Counted from the first letter of the stretch, positions 52,256-62,698 are shown. The stretch: 64,000 nucleotides of DNA from Ferirhizobium litorale (GCA_030028905.1 JALDYZ010000009.1:62001-126000); one strand, 5' to 3'. Notes: generated by a model not told the origin, from the sequence alone. Numbers and translations are program-made.

Positions 52256-53245
52256 TCATTCCGTGGTGATCGGCCGCGACATCAGGCGCTCGATGGCCGC
52301 CCTGACGTCGAGACTGCCGTCGATGATTGCCGCGACGGCCTCGGCGATCGGCATGTCAATCGGATAGGCCTCGGCGATCCGCGCGGCGACTGATGCGGCG
52401 AACGCGCCTTCGACAAGCCCTCCGCGAAAGAACTCCGCAGGCTCGCCGTGTCCGAGCGCGATGCCGAAGCGCAGGTTGCGCGACTGGTGGCTGGTTGCCG
52501 TCAGAACGAGATCGCCAAGACCCGAAAGGCCCCGGACAGTATCCGGCTGACCGCCCTTCGCCGCGACGAACCGCGACATTTCCGCAAGGCCGCGCGAAAT
52601 CAGGGCGGCACGGGCGGATTCCCCAAGGCCGGCGCCCTCGACGATGCCGCAGGCGATCGCCAACACGTTCTTGAGTGCGCCGCCAAGCTGCACACCGATG
52701 CGGTCGGCCGAGGCGTAGAGACGAAAGGTCGGCCCCGATATCGCCTGGGCCAGCCGCTCGGCGATCTCCAGATCCGCTGCGGCGATCGCCATCGCCGTCG
52801 GCAGGCCCTTGGCGATGTCGGCGGCGAAACCCGGACCGGACAGGACGGCGATCGGATGATCGGGCAGTTCCTGCTCGAGCACATCCGTCAGAAGGTTTCC
52901 GGTCTCGCGGTCGATCCCCTTGGCGCAGCAGACGACCACGGATTCGGCCGAAAGATGCGGGCCATATTGCCGGGCGGCCTCGCGCTGCGCCTGCGACGGC
53001 ATGACGAAAAGCACGATGCCGGCATCCGCCAGCACGGCCGGATCGGCGGAAAACTTCAGATTGGCGGGCAACCGGATGCCCGGCAGCGCCGTTTCGTGTT
53101 CATGCATTCGCTCGATGTCTGAAACAAGCGCCGGGTCGCGTCCGAGCAAGGTAACGTCCGCCCGTCCCGCCAGCGCAATGACGGCGGCAAGCGCCGTCCC
53201 GAATGCGCCGGCACCGATCACGACGATCTTCTCCGACCAGATCAT
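52256..53245 (-). CDS. gpsA: NAD(P)-dependent glycerol-3-phosphate dehydrogenase
   Basis: A 329-residue cytoplasmic enzyme that reduces dihydroxyacetone phosphate to sn-glycerol 3-phosphate for phospholipid synthesis. NAD motif [31 protein letters not shown], catalytic lysine in [13 protein letters not shown] and C-terminal [18 protein letters not shown]. The start overlaps the tsaD stop by 4 nt. It acts in the opposite direction to GlpD. Confidence 0.96.
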   Translation of the reverse strand: MIWSEKIVVIGAGAFGTALAAVIALAGRADVTLLGRDPALVSDIERMHEHETALPGIRLPANLKFSADPAVLADAGIVLFVMPSQAQREAARQYGPHLSAESVVVCCAKGIDRETGNLLTDVLEQELPDHPIAVLSGPGFAADIAKGLPTAMAIAAADLEIAERLAQAISGPTFRLYASADRIGVQLGGALKNVLAIACGIVEGAGLGESARAALISRGLAEMSRFVAAKGGQPDTVRGLSGLGDLVLTATSHQSRNLRFGIALGHGEPAEFFRGGLVEGAFAASVAARIAEAYPIDMPIAEAVAAIIDGSLDVRAAIERLMSRPITTE

Positions 53246-54339
53246 GCCTTGGCTCCCCGCTTGCCGGATCCGAGCAATGTCGTGGCGCTGGCGTCCAGCG
53301 GCCAGCGCGAACGCGGCTGCACGTCGAGGCTGTCGGGCTTAAGCCCCGCCGCCATGCGCTCCGCGCCCGCCCAGGCGATCATTGCTGCATTATCGGTGCA
53401 AAGCTGCAGCGGCGGTGCGACGAAGCGAAAGCCGTGGCTGTCGCAGAGATCGTGTAGCGTCTGGCGGAGAGCCTGGTTGGCGGCAACGCCGCCGGCAACC
53501 ACAAGCGCCGGCTGCTCGGCCTGACCCGGGAACTGCGCGTGGAACCGCTGCAGACCGCGGCCGATCCGATCCTTCAATGTCCGCGAGATCGCCTTCTGGA
53601 ACGAGGCACAGATATCGGCGATATCCTGGTCGCTGACCGGAGCGATCGAGGTCGCAGCCTGGCGTACCGCCGTCTTCAATCCGGAAAAGGAGAAATCGAG
53701 CCTTGCCTCGCCGACAAGCGGTCGCGGAAACGAGAAACGATCCGGGTTGCCGGAACTGGCCGCCTTCTCCACTGCCGGTCCGCCCGGGTAGGGAAGACCG
53801 AGCAGCTTCGCCGTCTTGTCGAACGCCTCGCCGAGCGCATCGTCGATGGTCGTGCCCCAGCGCTCGTAGTCGTCGACGCCGCGTACGAGGATGAGCTGCG
53901 TGTGGCCGCCGGAGACGAGCAGCATGAGATAGGGAAAGGCGATGCCGTCGGTCAGCCGCGCCGTCAGCGCATGGCCCTCAAGATGGTTGATTGCGTAGAG
54001 CGGTTTTCCGGTTGCCCGTGCGATCGCCTTGCCGGTCATCAATCCCACCAAGAGGCCGCCGATCAGCCCCGGCCCGGAGGTCGCGGCGATGGCATCCACG
54101 TCGGCCAGCGACACATTGGCGCGCCTCATCGCCTCCTTGATCAACGTATCGAGCGCTTCAACGTGGGCGCGCGCGGCAATCTCAGGCACGACGCCGCCAT
54201 AGGCGCTATGCTCGTCAAGCTGGCTCAGCACAACGTCGGCGGCGATTTCACCCTGGCCATTGTGGTGGCGCAGGACCACCGCGGCGGCGGTCTCGTCGCA
54301 GCTTGTTTCGATGCCGAGAATGCGTAGAAAGGACGTCAT
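53242..54339 (-). CDS. tsaD: tRNA N6-threonylcarbamoyladenosine synthase subunit TsaD
   Basis: A 365-residue ASKHA-fold protein that transfers threonylcarbamoyl to A37 of ANN-reading tRNAs. The metal ligands His119 and His123 are in [16 protein letters not shown] and [19 protein letters not shown] are conserved, and [10 protein letters not shown] is the N-terminal phosphate loop. First gene of tsaD-gpsA-YciI-EVE-methyltransferase, divergent from hemC with 74 bp between. Confidence 0.97.
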   Translation of the reverse strand: MTSFLRILGIETSCDETAAAVVLRHHNGQGEIAADVVLSQLDEHSAYGGVVPEIAARAHVEALDTLIKEAMRRANVSLADVDAIAATSGPGLIGGLLVGLMTGKAIARATGKPLYAINHLEGHALTARLTDGIAFPYLMLLVSGGHTQLILVRGVDDYERWGTTIDDALGEAFDKTAKLLGLPYPGGPAVEKAASSGNPDRFSFPRPLVGEARLDFSFSGLKTAVRQAATSIAPVSDQDIADICASFQKAISRTLKDRIGRGLQRFHAQFPGQAEQPALVVAGGVAANQALRQTLHDLCDSHGFRFVAPPLQLCTDNAAMIAWAGAERMAAGLKPDSLDVQPRSRWPLDASATTLLGSGKRGAKA

Positions 54340-54413
54340 GGGACCTGTGCGGTTGATTGCGGTGACCGTGAAACCCGGTTACGAGATCTTCCGGTAACAA
54401 CGGATCAGGGCTG

Positions 54414-55343
54414 ATGCAAACAAAACCTTTCCGAATCGGCACGCGCGGGAGCCCACTGGCATTGGCGCAGGCCCACGAGACCCGCGACCGGCTGATGGAG
54501 GCCCATGGCTTCGGAGAGGACATGTTCGAGGTCGTCGTTCTCTCCACCAAGGGCGACCGCATCACCGACCGGGCGCTCTCGGAGATCGGCGGCAAAGGTC
54601 TGTTCACCGAGGAAATAGAGCAGCAACTGACCTCCGGCGAACTGGATTTCGCGGTTCACTCCTCCAAGGATATGGCAACCGCCCTCCCGGACGGATTGTT
54701 CCTCTCCGCCTTCCTGCCGCGCGAGGACGTCCGCGACGCCTTCATCGGTCGCAGCGCCGCAAGACTCATGGAACTCCCCCAGGGTGCGACGGTGGGCTCG
54801 GCGTCGCTGCGTCGCCAGGCGCTGATCCGGCGGCTGCGCCCCGACATCACTACGGTGATTTTCCGCGGCCAGGTGGAGACCCGTTTGCGCAAGCTCGAAG
54901 AAGGCCACGTCGACGGCACCTTGCTCGCCTATGCCGGCTTGAAGCGCCTCGGCAAGACCGATGTCGCCACCGAAATCCTTGATCCGGAGGAGTTTCCGCC
55001 GGCGCCGGCCCAGGGCGCGATCTGCGTCGAGAGCCGCATCGGCGATAGCCGAGTGAACGATCTGCTCGCCGCAATCAACCACCAGCCGACCCACGACGCC
55101 GTGACCTGCGAGCGCGCCTTCCTGCGTATTCTCGACGGATCCTGTCGAACGCCGATTGCCGGCCTTGCCCGCTGCGAGGGCGACCGGCTTCGGTTTTCCG
55201 GCATGATCCTCACGCCGGACGGCCAGAAATTCCACAAGGTGGAGGGCGAAGGCGCGCGGAAAGACGCCGCGGCAATCGGCCAATCCGCCGGCGAGACGGT
55301 TCTGAAAAAAGCCGGAGCGGGTTTCTTCGAAAACTGGAGGTGA
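54414..55343 (+). CDS. hemC: Porphobilinogen deaminase (hydroxymethylbilane synthase)
   Basis: A 309-residue enzyme that polymerises four porphobilinogens to hydroxymethylbilane. The dipyrromethane cofactor is attached to Cys244 (DGSCRTPI); [25 protein letters not shown] and [11 protein letters not shown] carry substrate-binding residues. ATG 54414 follows CAGGG. hemD begins 4 bp downstream. Confidence 0.97.
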   Translation: MQTKPFRIGTRGSPLALAQAHETRDRLMEAHGFGEDMFEVVVLSTKGDRITDRALSEIGGKGLFTEEIEQQLTSGELDFAVHSSKDMATALPDGLFLSAFLPREDVRDAFIGRSAARLMELPQGATVGSASLRRQALIRRLRPDITTVIFRGQVETRLRKLEEGHVDGTLLAYAGLKRLGKTDVATEILDPEEFPPAPAQGAICVESRIGDSRVNDLLAAINHQPTHDAVTCERAFLRILDGSCRTPIAGLARCEGDRLRFSGMILTPDGQKFHKVEGEGARKDAAAIGQSAGETVLKKAGAGFFENWR

Positions 55344-55347
55344 TGCG

Positions 55348-56073
55348 ATGCGGGTGATCGTGACCCGGCCGGAACTTGCCGCCCGGCGGACTGCCCGCCG
55401 GCTGGAAAGCCTTGGTCACACGGCCCTTCTCCTGCCTCTTGCTGAACCGGTCCACGATCCGCTAGCCGTGGAACGGAGCTTCGGGTGGCCGCACGCAACC
55501 ATAGCGGTCACCAGTGCGGAGGCGGTCCGTGCCATGCAACTGCTTGGCAGGGCGCTCTCGCCGCATCTCGATACGACGTTGTTTTCGGTCGGCAGTGCCA
55601 CGTCAAACGCGGCGATCGACGCCGGATTCCGCAATGTTGTCACCTCCGATGGCGGCGGGCGGGAACTGGGATACGCGATCAGCGACCGTTTCACGACCCA
55701 TGGCAGGCCGTCCGCCCCGCTGATCTACATTGCCGGCGAGCCGCGATCGTCCAGCTTCGAAGAGCGGCTTGCCGCGCTGGGCATTCGCCATTTGACGGTC
55801 TGTGGCTATCGAATGAAGGCGGTCTCCCACCATCGGGACCACCTCCATTCGTTGCTGGTAGAAGGGCGCGTGGATGCGGTGCTTTTCTATTCGCGGGAAA
55901 CGGCCGAGCGCTTTTTCAGCCTGCCGGTCTTCGCGGACAATCGACAGATCCTGGAGCGATCCATCTTTCTGTGTCTTAGCCCCAACATCGCCAACGCTGT
56001 ACCGGGCGAATACGCCAACAGCACGGTTGTCGCCACGACGCCAAACGAAGACTGCCTGCTCGATCTGCTCTGA
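55348..56073 (+). CDS. hemD: Uroporphyrinogen-III synthase
   Basis: A 241-residue two-domain HemD that cyclises hydroxymethylbilane with ring D inversion. Sequence is weakly conserved, as in the family; MRVIVTRPELAARRTARRLESLGH, the ITVTSAEAVRAM-like segment and VDAVLFYSRETAERFF are recognisable. GGAGGTGA, overlapping the hemC stop, is a near-perfect Shine-Dalgarno. Confidence 0.92.
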   Translation: MRVIVTRPELAARRTARRLESLGHTALLLPLAEPVHDPLAVERSFGWPHATIAVTSAEAVRAMQLLGRALSPHLDTTLFSVGSATSNAAIDAGFRNVVTSDGGGRELGYAISDRFTTHGRPSAPLIYIAGEPRSSSFEERLAALGIRHLTVCGYRMKAVSHHRDHLHSLLVEGRVDAVLFYSRETAERFFSLPVFADNRQILERSIFLCLSPNIANAVPGEYANSTVVATTPNEDCLLDLL

Positions 56074-56162
56074 AGGGCCGCAGGCGCAAAATGCAGCGGG
56101 GCTCTTTCCTTGAGCGCCATCACTCACTAACTTCGAACAACTGCATTGAAGAAGAGGTTGCC

Positions 56163-57503
56163 ATGGCCACGGGAAAACCGCCACGTCGCTCCAAAGCCAC
56201 CGGAGAACCGGTGACGACCGATCTGGATGCGGAGCAAGTTGCTCCCGGCGCCGCGCACGAGGCCCCAGAGAAGGGCACCGAGACTGAAACAGCCGCCAAG
56301 ACCGAAGCCGTAGAGCATTCGACAATAGAGGCTGACGCCACGGAAGCTGCCGTTGCTGGGGCCGAGATCGCAGAGGTGCCTGGTGCGGAAACGGGAACCG
56401 CCAAGGCTGCAACCACCGAAACGACGTCCACGGGCATCCCGGCAGAACCGGCACCAACGGAGCCGGATGCTGCTCCCGCCGCTGAAACCACCTTTGCCAC
56501 GCCCCGTGAGGAAATTCCTGCGGCGCCCGCTCCACCGCCCCGCCGCGGCAACTCCGGCCTGATTGCGGCAGGCATATTCGGCGGACTTGTCGCACTCGCC
56601 GGTGCCGGCAGCCTGCAATATGCCGGGTTCTTCGACCCCCTCTCGCCTGCCCGCACGCCGGCCGTCGACACCTCGGAAATGACATCGGAGATCGAAGCCC
56701 TGAAGCAGAGTGTCGCCAGCCTGCGCGCGCAGCCACGGCCCGACAACACCGAACTGGAAGCACGCGTCGCCGCGCTCGAAACGGCGGCGGCGACTGCTCC
56801 GGCGTCAGGTGGCGGAGATCCGGCCGCGGTAGCCGATCTTGAGCAAAAGATCACCGCGCTCAATGCCGGGATTGAGCAGCTGAAATCAGAGGTCGCAAGC
56901 AACGCGGAAGCCCGCGCCGAAAACACGTCGGAGATCAGCAGGCGGCTCGATGAAGCGGAGAAGAAACTCAACGAGCCTCGAACCGACGTTGCCGTCGCGC
57001 GTGCGGTCGCACTGGCATCGCTGAAGGCGGCGGTCGATCGCGGTGGACCTTTCCTTGCCGAACTCGATACCTTCGCCGGCGTTGCGCCGGATGATCCGGC
57101 GATCGCCGGGCTGCAACCCTTTGCGGCCGCCGGCGTGCCGTCGCGCGCCGAGTTGATGCGCCAGTTCCCGGATGCGGCGTCGGCGATCCTCGCCGCCATC
57201 CACAAGGCGGACCCCGATGCAGGCATCGCCGAGCGCCTGATGGACAGCGCCCTTTCGCTGGTCAAGGTCAGGCCCGTCGGCAATATCGAAGGCGAAGGCC
57301 CTGATGCCGTCGTCGCGCGCATCGAGGACAAGCTCAAGAACGGCGACCTCAAGGGTGCGGCGCTCGAATGGGTCAATCTGCCCCAGCCGGCGCAGGCGGC
57401 GGCGGCCAACTTCAAGACGGCGCTCGACAACCGGTTGAAGGTGGAGGAGCTGGTCGACACGGCGATGAAGAGCAACACCGCGGCAACGAGCAACGAGGGC
57501 TGA
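56163..57503 (+). CDS. COG4223/mitofilin (Mic60-like) membrane protein
   Basis: A 446-residue protein. Residues 1-125 are acidic, Ala/Glu/Thr/Pro-rich and probably disordered in the cytoplasm; one membrane helix is at about 131-153; a coiled coil at about 172-270 and a C-terminal helical mitofilin-type domain (LERLMDSALSLVKVRPVG, LKNGDLKGAALEWVNLP) lie in the periplasm. This matches alphaproteobacterial Mic60, the bacterial relative of the crista-junction protein, which is typically encoded beside hem genes. ATG 56163 was chosen over 56091 because GAAGAGG lies just upstream. Confidence 0.88.
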   Translation: MATGKPPRRSKATGEPVTTDLDAEQVAPGAAHEAPEKGTETETAAKTEAVEHSTIEADATEAAVAGAEIAEVPGAETGTAKAATTETTSTGIPAEPAPTEPDAAPAAETTFATPREEIPAAPAPPPRRGNSGLIAAGIFGGLVALAGAGSLQYAGFFDPLSPARTPAVDTSEMTSEIEALKQSVASLRAQPRPDNTELEARVAALETAAATAPASGGGDPAAVADLEQKITALNAGIEQLKSEVASNAEARAENTSEISRRLDEAEKKLNEPRTDVAVARAVALASLKAAVDRGGPFLAELDTFAGVAPDDPAIAGLQPFAAAGVPSRAELMRQFPDAASAILAAIHKADPDAGIAERLMDSALSLVKVRPVGNIEGEGPDAVVARIEDKLKNGDLKGAALEWVNLPQPAQAAAANFKTALDNRLKVEELVDTAMKSNTAATSNEG

Positions 57504-57510
57504 ACAGGAC

Positions 57511-59064
57511 ATGACCAGGATTCTCGTATTCGCCGCACTCGTTCTCGCTCTCGGCCTCGGATTTTCATGGCTTGCCGATCGGCCGGGACAGCTTTCGCTC
57601 GTCTGGCAGGGACAGTTGATCGAGACCAGCCTGATGGTGGCGGCGAGCGCCGTCACGGCGTTGGTGGCGGCGGTCATGATTGTCTGGTGGCTGCTGCGCG
57701 TCATCTGGACCTCGCCCCATTCGATCAACCGCTTCTTCCGCGCCCGCAAGCGCGACCGCGGCTACCAAGCGCTGTCGACCGGTCTCATCGCCGCCGGCGC
57801 AGGCAATGCCGTGCTCGCCCGCAAGATGAGCGCCCGCACCCGCGGACTGATCAGCGCCGACCAAGAACCCCTCATTCATTTGCTGGAAGCCCAGACGGCC
57901 CTGATTGAGGGAAAGCACGACGAAGCGCGCAAGAAGTTCGAGTTGATGGCCGAAGATCCGGAAACCCAGGAACTCGGTCTGCGTGGGCTTTACATGGAAG
58001 CCAGGCGTCTCGGCGCCGACGAGGCTGCCCGCCAGTATGCCGAAAAGGCGGCGGACAAGGCCCCCTACCTGCCATGGGCGGCCGAGGCGACGCTTGAATA
58101 CCGCAGCCAGTCGGGCCGCTGGGACGACGCCATACACCTGCTCGATCAGCAACGCGCTGCCCATGTTTTCGAACGCAGGGAGGCAGACCGCATGAAGGCT
58201 GTGCTTTTGACTGCGCGCGGCGAGGAAAAACTGGATGCCGAGCCGAAAGCCGCCCGCGACGATGCGCTTGCCGCGATGAAGCTCGCGCCGACGCTGGTTC
58301 CCGCGGCCCTTCTTGCCGCCAAGGCCTATATCCGCGAGGACAACTTGCGCAAGGCGGCCTCCGTTCTTGAACAGATCTGGAAAAGCGACCCGCATCCGGA
58401 TGTCGCGCGGACCTATGTGCGGTTGCGCAGCGGCGACAGCACGCTCGACCGGCTGAAGCGTGCCGAGCGCCTGGAGGCGATGCAGCCTGGTAGTGTCGAT
58501 GCGATGATCGCCGTTGCCGGCGCCGCATTGGACGCCAAGGAGTTCCGCAAGGCGCGCGCCAAGGCCGAAGAGGCGGCAAGATTGGAGCCGCGCGAAAGCA
58601 TCTTCATGCTGCTCGCCGACATCGAGGAGGCCGATACCGGAGACCAGGGACGCGTTCGCCACTGGCTGGCGCAGGCGCTGAGAGCACCGCGCGACCCGGC
58701 TTGGGTCGCGGATGGCTTCGTGTCCGACAAGTGGTTGCCGGTTTCGCCGGTGACCGGCCGCCTCGACCGTTTCGAATGGAAGGCACCGTTCGGCCAGATC
58801 GAAAGCCCGGTCGAGGACGGTTCCGTGGACGAAGCGCTCCGTACCCTGCCGCCGATTGCCGCGCACGCCATTGTCGACGCAAAGAAAGCCGAGCCGGAGC
58901 GGGTCGAGGCCCCGCCCGCCGCGTCGGCAATGCCGATAGCGGCCAATTCCGACATGCCCGCGCGTGAAGAGGTAAAACCCTTCTTTGGCGGACGTCCGGA
59001 CGATCCGGGCGTTCGCGATGATACCATCCCTCCCGAGACCAAATCCCGACTTCGGCTTTTCTGA
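57511..59064 (+). CDS. hemY: HemY-like TPR membrane protein of the heme cluster
   Basis: A 517-residue protein with two N-terminal membrane helices (about residues 3-22 and 43-68, the HemY_N domain) followed by a TPR-rich region (AEAARQYAEKAADKAPY, FRKARAKAEEAARLEPRE) and a low-complexity C-terminus. This is the proteobacterial HemY associated with heme biosynthesis, not the Bacillus coproporphyrinogen oxidase. Its exact role is not settled. It begins 7 bp after the Mic60-like gene. Confidence 0.92.
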   Translation: MTRILVFAALVLALGLGFSWLADRPGQLSLVWQGQLIETSLMVAASAVTALVAAVMIVWWLLRVIWTSPHSINRFFRARKRDRGYQALSTGLIAAGAGNAVLARKMSARTRGLISADQEPLIHLLEAQTALIEGKHDEARKKFELMAEDPETQELGLRGLYMEARRLGADEAARQYAEKAADKAPYLPWAAEATLEYRSQSGRWDDAIHLLDQQRAAHVFERREADRMKAVLLTARGEEKLDAEPKAARDDALAAMKLAPTLVPAALLAAKAYIREDNLRKAASVLEQIWKSDPHPDVARTYVRLRSGDSTLDRLKRAERLEAMQPGSVDAMIAVAGAALDAKEFRKARAKAEEAARLEPRESIFMLLADIEEADTGDQGRVRHWLAQALRAPRDPAWVADGFVSDKWLPVSPVTGRLDRFEWKAPFGQIESPVEDGSVDEALRTLPPIAAHAIVDAKKAEPERVEAPPAASAMPIAANSDMPAREEVKPFFGGRPDDPGVRDDTIPPETKSRLRLF

Positions 59065-59080
59065 AGGAACTTCCCACCGT

Positions 59081-59563
59081 ATGTTCGAACGCTTCCAGTC
59101 CTTTCTGCAGACGCTCAAGAGCCGCCCCGGCTCCGACTTTGCACCTGACGATTCCCGCATCGCCGTTGCTGCGCTTTGCTTCCAGGTGATGGAAGCGGAC
59201 GGCAATATCTCCGCTGCCGAAAAAGAGCGCCTGCGCGTCCTCCTCCGTGACCACTACCAGCTCGACGAGAGCCGCCTTGAGGCTCTGATCGCTGCTGGCC
59301 AGGAGGCCGGCCAGTCCGCGGTCGACTACTACCGCTTCACCAACGATCTCAAGCGCCAGCTCGACGAGGCACAACGCATCGAACTGCTCGGCATACTCTG
59401 GGACATCGTCTATGCCGACGGCACGCGCAGCGAGATGGAAGACCACGTGATCTGGCGCATCGCCGACCTTCTCGGCGTTTCCGGCCGCGATCGCGTCATT
59501 TCCCGCCAGCAGGCGGCAGCAAGGGCATCCGGTGTGGAAATCGGAGACATTGATGCCGACTGA
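59081..59563 (+). CDS. TerB-like (tellurite resistance B fold) protein
   Basis: A 160-residue helical protein. CFQVMEADGNISAAEKERLRVLL and WDIVYADGTRSEMEDHVIWRIADLLG are the two acidic TerB-type metal-binding repeats. ATG 59081 has GAAGGAA upstream; the longer ORF start is within hemY. Placement after hemY is seen in other rhizobia. No ter operon is present, so the tellurite name should not be taken as function. Confidence 0.88.
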   Translation: MFERFQSFLQTLKSRPGSDFAPDDSRIAVAALCFQVMEADGNISAAEKERLRVLLRDHYQLDESRLEALIAAGQEAGQSAVDYYRFTNDLKRQLDEAQRIELLGILWDIVYADGTRSEMEDHVIWRIADLLGVSGRDRVISRQQAAARASGVEIGDIDAD

Positions 59564-60278
59564 TGCCGAGTTGTCCGGCGACAAGGCCCCTGTCCTGATC
59601 GTGCTCCATCAGGAAAGTTCAAGTCCGGGACGGGTCGGGCAAATGCTGGAACAGAAGGGCTTTCAACTCGATATTCGCCGCCCTGTCCTCGGAGATCCGC
59701 TGCCCGAGACACTGGCCCGGCATTCGGGCGCGGTGGTGTTTGGCGGGCCTATGAGCGCCAACGACCCGGAGGAATTCGTCAAGCGGGAGATCCGCTGGCT
59801 GGAGGTGCCGCTCAAGGAGAAGAAGCCCTTCCTCGGGATTTGCCTCGGCGCCCAGATGCTCGTCCGTCACCTTGGCGGCAAGGTTCAGTCCCACAAGGAC
59901 GGCCTGACGGAAGTGGGCTGGTATCCCCTGCGCCCGACCGAGAAGGGCCGCCTGCTGATGCACTGGCCGAAGATGGTCTATCACTTCCATCGCGAGGGCT
60001 TTGACCTGCCACGCGGCGCCGACCTGCTCGCAGAAGCGGATACCTACCCCAACCAAGCGTTTCGCTACAACCAGAACGCCTGGGGACTCCAGTTCCATGC
60101 GGAGCTAACGCGGGCCATGATGCATCGCTGGGTGGTGCATGGCGCCCATCGCTTCATCCTGCCGAACGCCCAGCAGGGTCGTGAGCATCTGGAAGGGCGC
60201 ATGCTGTTCGACTCCCCCTTGCGGCTATGGCTGTGGGAGTTCCTTGACAAAGTTTTCATCCCCGACAGTCAGCGCTGA
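59553..60278 (+). CDS. Class I glutamine amidotransferase-like protein
   Basis: A 241-residue GATase1 with the complete catalytic triad Cys97 (LGICLGAQML), His182 and Glu184 (LQFHAELT). Similar to GuaA-N-type stand-alone amidotransferases of unknown substrate. GGAG lies 6 nt before ATG 59553, which overlaps the end of the TerB-like gene by 11 nt. Its 3' end overlaps the convergent MFS gene by 10 bp. Confidence 0.9.
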   Translation: MPTDAELSGDKAPVLIVLHQESSSPGRVGQMLEQKGFQLDIRRPVLGDPLPETLARHSGAVVFGGPMSANDPEEFVKREIRWLEVPLKEKKPFLGICLGAQMLVRHLGGKVQSHKDGLTEVGWYPLRPTEKGRLLMHWPKMVYHFHREGFDLPRGADLLAEADTYPNQAFRYNQNAWGLQFHAELTRAMMHRWVVHGAHRFILPNAQQGREHLEGRMLFDSPLRLWLWEFLDKVFIPDSQR

Positions 60279-61516
60279 TCGGAATGTTGCGGCGCTTCGA
60301 GCGAACCGATCCGCCGCAACTTCGGGAACGCCGCAGACCATAGGCCCGCGACGATGAGCGTGCCCACGCCGCCGATGACCACGGCGGGGATGGCGCCGAC
60401 CACATGGGCCATTGTGCCGGCACGGAATTCTCCCAGTTCGTTCGAGGCGCCGACAAAGACCATGTTGACGGCGTTGACCCGTCCACGGACCTCGTCCGGC
60501 GTCCACAGCGCGATCAGCGTTTCGCGCACATAGACGGAGATCATGTCGGCCGCGCCCATCACGATCAGCGCCAGAATGGAGACCCAGGCCGTCTCCGACA
60601 AGCCGAAGGCGATCGTCGCCGCGCCGAACAGCGCAACGCCGACAAACAGATAGCTCCCTGCATGCTTGCGGATCGGATAGGCGGCGAGGAAGATCGCGAC
60701 CGCAATCGCACCGATGCCGGGTGCGGCGCGCAGCAACCCAAGACCCCAGGGTCCAAGCGTCAGGATATCGCGGGCGAAAACCGGCATCAGCGCTACGGCA
60801 CCGCCGAGCAGCACCGCAAACAGATCGAGCGAGATGGCACCGAGCACGACCTTCTCCGACCAGATGAACCGAAAGCCGGCGAGCACCATGCTCCAGCTCT
60901 TCGGTTCCAACTGGCTGCGCTGGACCGGCTTCTCGATCATCAGGATCAGCGCCGCAGCGGCAACCAGCAAGGCGAGCGCCACCGAATAGGCGACCGTCGC
61001 ACTCAAACCGTAGAGCAGGCCTCCGGCCACCGGACCGACGATCGAAGCCGTCTGCCACGAGGAGGAATTCCAGGCGATCGAATTGGCGAGGTCCTTTTCC
61101 GGCACCAGGTTCGGCGCCAGCGACTGGACGGCCGGCCCCATGAAGGCGCGCTCGATGCCGAAGACCAGTAGGATGCCGAACACCGGCCACGGCGAGAAGG
61201 CGCCGGCGATCGTCAGCCCGAGAAGCGCAGAAGTACAGAGCCCGCCGACGACCAGGCATATCGCCGTGATCGCACGCCGGTTGTAGCGGTCGGCGACCGA
61301 TCCGGTCACCAGCATCAGCACCAGCGAGGGCATGAACTGAAAGAGGCCGATGAGGCCGAGATAAATGGTGCTGCCGGTCTCGTCATACATCTGCCAGCCG
61401 ACAGAGACGCTGACGATCTGGATCGCGAATGCCGCCAGAAACCGCGAGAAGAAGAACCGCGCATAGGAGGCATGCCGAAATGCAGCGAAACGGTCACCGG
61501 TTGCGGGGACTGACAT
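60269..61516 (-). CDS. MFS exporter, MFS_3/EntS type
   Basis: A 415-residue protein with twelve hydrophobic segments. The N-terminus FAAFRHASYARFFFSRFLA and the motif A-like GSVADRYNRRAI between helices 2 and 3 place it in the EntS-like branch of the major facilitator superfamily, which exports siderophores or drugs. The substrate is unknown. ATG 61516 follows GGAAAG; the longer ORF adds 28 implausible residues. Confidence 0.88.
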   Translation of the reverse strand: MSVPATGDRFAAFRHASYARFFFSRFLAAFAIQIVSVSVGWQMYDETGSTIYLGLIGLFQFMPSLVLMLVTGSVADRYNRRAITAICLVVGGLCTSALLGLTIAGAFSPWPVFGILLVFGIERAFMGPAVQSLAPNLVPEKDLANSIAWNSSSWQTASIVGPVAGGLLYGLSATVAYSVALALLVAAAALILMIEKPVQRSQLEPKSWSMVLAGFRFIWSEKVVLGAISLDLFAVLLGGAVALMPVFARDILTLGPWGLGLLRAAPGIGAIAVAIFLAAYPIRKHAGSYLFVGVALFGAATIAFGLSETAWVSILALIVMGAADMISVYVRETLIALWTPDEVRGRVNAVNMVFVGASNELGEFRAGTMAHVVGAIPAVVIGGVGTLIVAGLWSAAFPKLRRIGSLEAPQHSDQR

Positions 61517-61656
61517 GGATTGGACTTTCCAGTATCGATTGGCTCGAACCCGGAAAGGCCGGACCATTAAACATGATTTGCGGGTGCGCAGCGGCGGCAC
61601 TTGCCCGTTAAGTCGCCAATGTCTACATGTCTGTCAACAACGAAATGGAGACACGC

Positions 61657-61947
61657 ATGCTCGCGCTCTTTCAAACCATCGATCTGGCACTCAACCTCTA
61701 TACGTGGCTTCTGATCGCAAGCGCCATATTTTCTTGGCTCTACGCATTCAACGTGATCAATTCCGGCAACCAGTTCGTCAACTCCGTCGGCCGCTTTCTC
61801 TACAACATCACCGAACCGGCGCTGCGGCCGATCCGCCGTTTCCTGCCGGATCTCGGCGGCATCGACATTTCGCCGATCATCCTGCTGCTGATCATCTTCT
61901 TCGTCCGCTCGCTGATGTGGAACAGCATCTACCCCATCTTCGCTTGA
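61657..61947 (+). CDS. YggT-family membrane protein
   Basis: A 96-residue protein with two membrane helices; [38 protein letters not shown] carries the YggT signature. Homologues are linked to osmotic tolerance in bacteria and CCB3 heme assembly in plastids. ATG 61657 is 6 nt after GGAG; the upstream ATGs at 61627 and 61645 are less well placed. Confidence 0.9.
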   Translation: MLALFQTIDLALNLYTWLLIASAIFSWLYAFNVINSGNQFVNSVGRFLYNITEPALRPIRRFLPDLGGIDISPIILLLIIFFVRSLMWNSIYPIFA

Positions 61948-62090
61948 GGCGGCCGGCTCGCTGATCTGACGCGAGCTTCGCCCTGCGGTTCCGGAATGGG
62001 AAGGGCGAACAGGGCGCTGGTCCATGTCTCGCGAAAAACGTCTGGCATCGCGAAGTCTCCCGTATCGGTGTTTCCCGGGAAACAGCACGC

Positions 62091-62126
62091 AAAAAATCCT
62101 CCGGATCGATGGCGATCCGGAGGATT
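62091..62126 (-). terminator. Terminator of ppa
   Basis: A perfect 14-bp stem (AATCCTCCGGATCG and its complement) with a 4-nt loop, followed on the minus strand by TTTTTT, 36 bp after the ppa stop. Confidence 0.9.
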
Positions 62127-62161
62127 GTCTTTGTCGTCCTGATGTTCGGCTGAAGACCCGA

Positions 62162-62698
62162 TCAGGCCTTCTTAGCCTTGGCGCGCTCGATCGCCTCGAC
62201 GATGAGCTTTTGAGCCTCGACTGCATCCTTCCATCCGAAGATCTTCACCCACTTGCCGGGTTCCAGATCCTTGTAGTGCTCGAAGAAGTGCTCGATCTGC
62301 TTCAGGGTGATTTCCGGCAGGTCGGTATAGTTGCTGACCTTGTCGTAGCGCTTCGTCAGGTGTGCGGACGGAACGGCGATGATCTTTTCGTCCTGGCCGG
62401 AATTGTCTTCCATCATCATGACGCCGATCGGACGGACATTGATGACGCAACCCGGAACCAGCGGACGGGTATTGCAGATCAGCACGTCGATCGGATCGCC
62501 ATCATCGGAAAGCGTGTGCGGCACGAAGCCGTAATTGCCCGGATAGGTCATCGGCGTGTAGAGAAAGCGGTCGACGACCAGGGTACCGGCTTCCTTGTCC
62601 ATCTCATACTTGATCGGGTGGCCGCCGACGGGAACCTCGACAATCACGTTTACGTCTTCCGGCGGGTTCTTGCCGATGGAAATGGCGTCGATGCGCAT
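62162..62698 (-). CDS. ppa: Inorganic pyrophosphatase, family I
   Basis: A 178-residue soluble enzyme that hydrolyses pyrophosphate. The signature DDGDPIDVL supplies the metal ligands Asp66, Asp68 and Asp71; NYGFVPHTL and the C-terminal [16 protein letters not shown] are also conserved. ATG 62698 gives the family-type start MRIDAISIG; the longer ORF is not supported. Confidence 0.97.
   Translation of the reverse strand: MRIDAISIGKNPPEDVNVIVEVPVGGHPIKYEMDKEAGTLVVDRFLYTPMTYPGNYGFVPHTLSDDGDPIDVLICNTRPLVPGCVINVRPIGVMMMEDNSGQDEKIIAVPSAHLTKRYDKVSNYTDLPEITLKQIEHFFEHYKDLEPGKWVKIFGWKDAVEAQKLIVEAIERAKAKKA

Noticed and set aside
59081-59563. Tellurite-resistance locus
   Set aside because: Only a lone TerB-fold gene in the heme cluster; no terA, terC, terD or terE.
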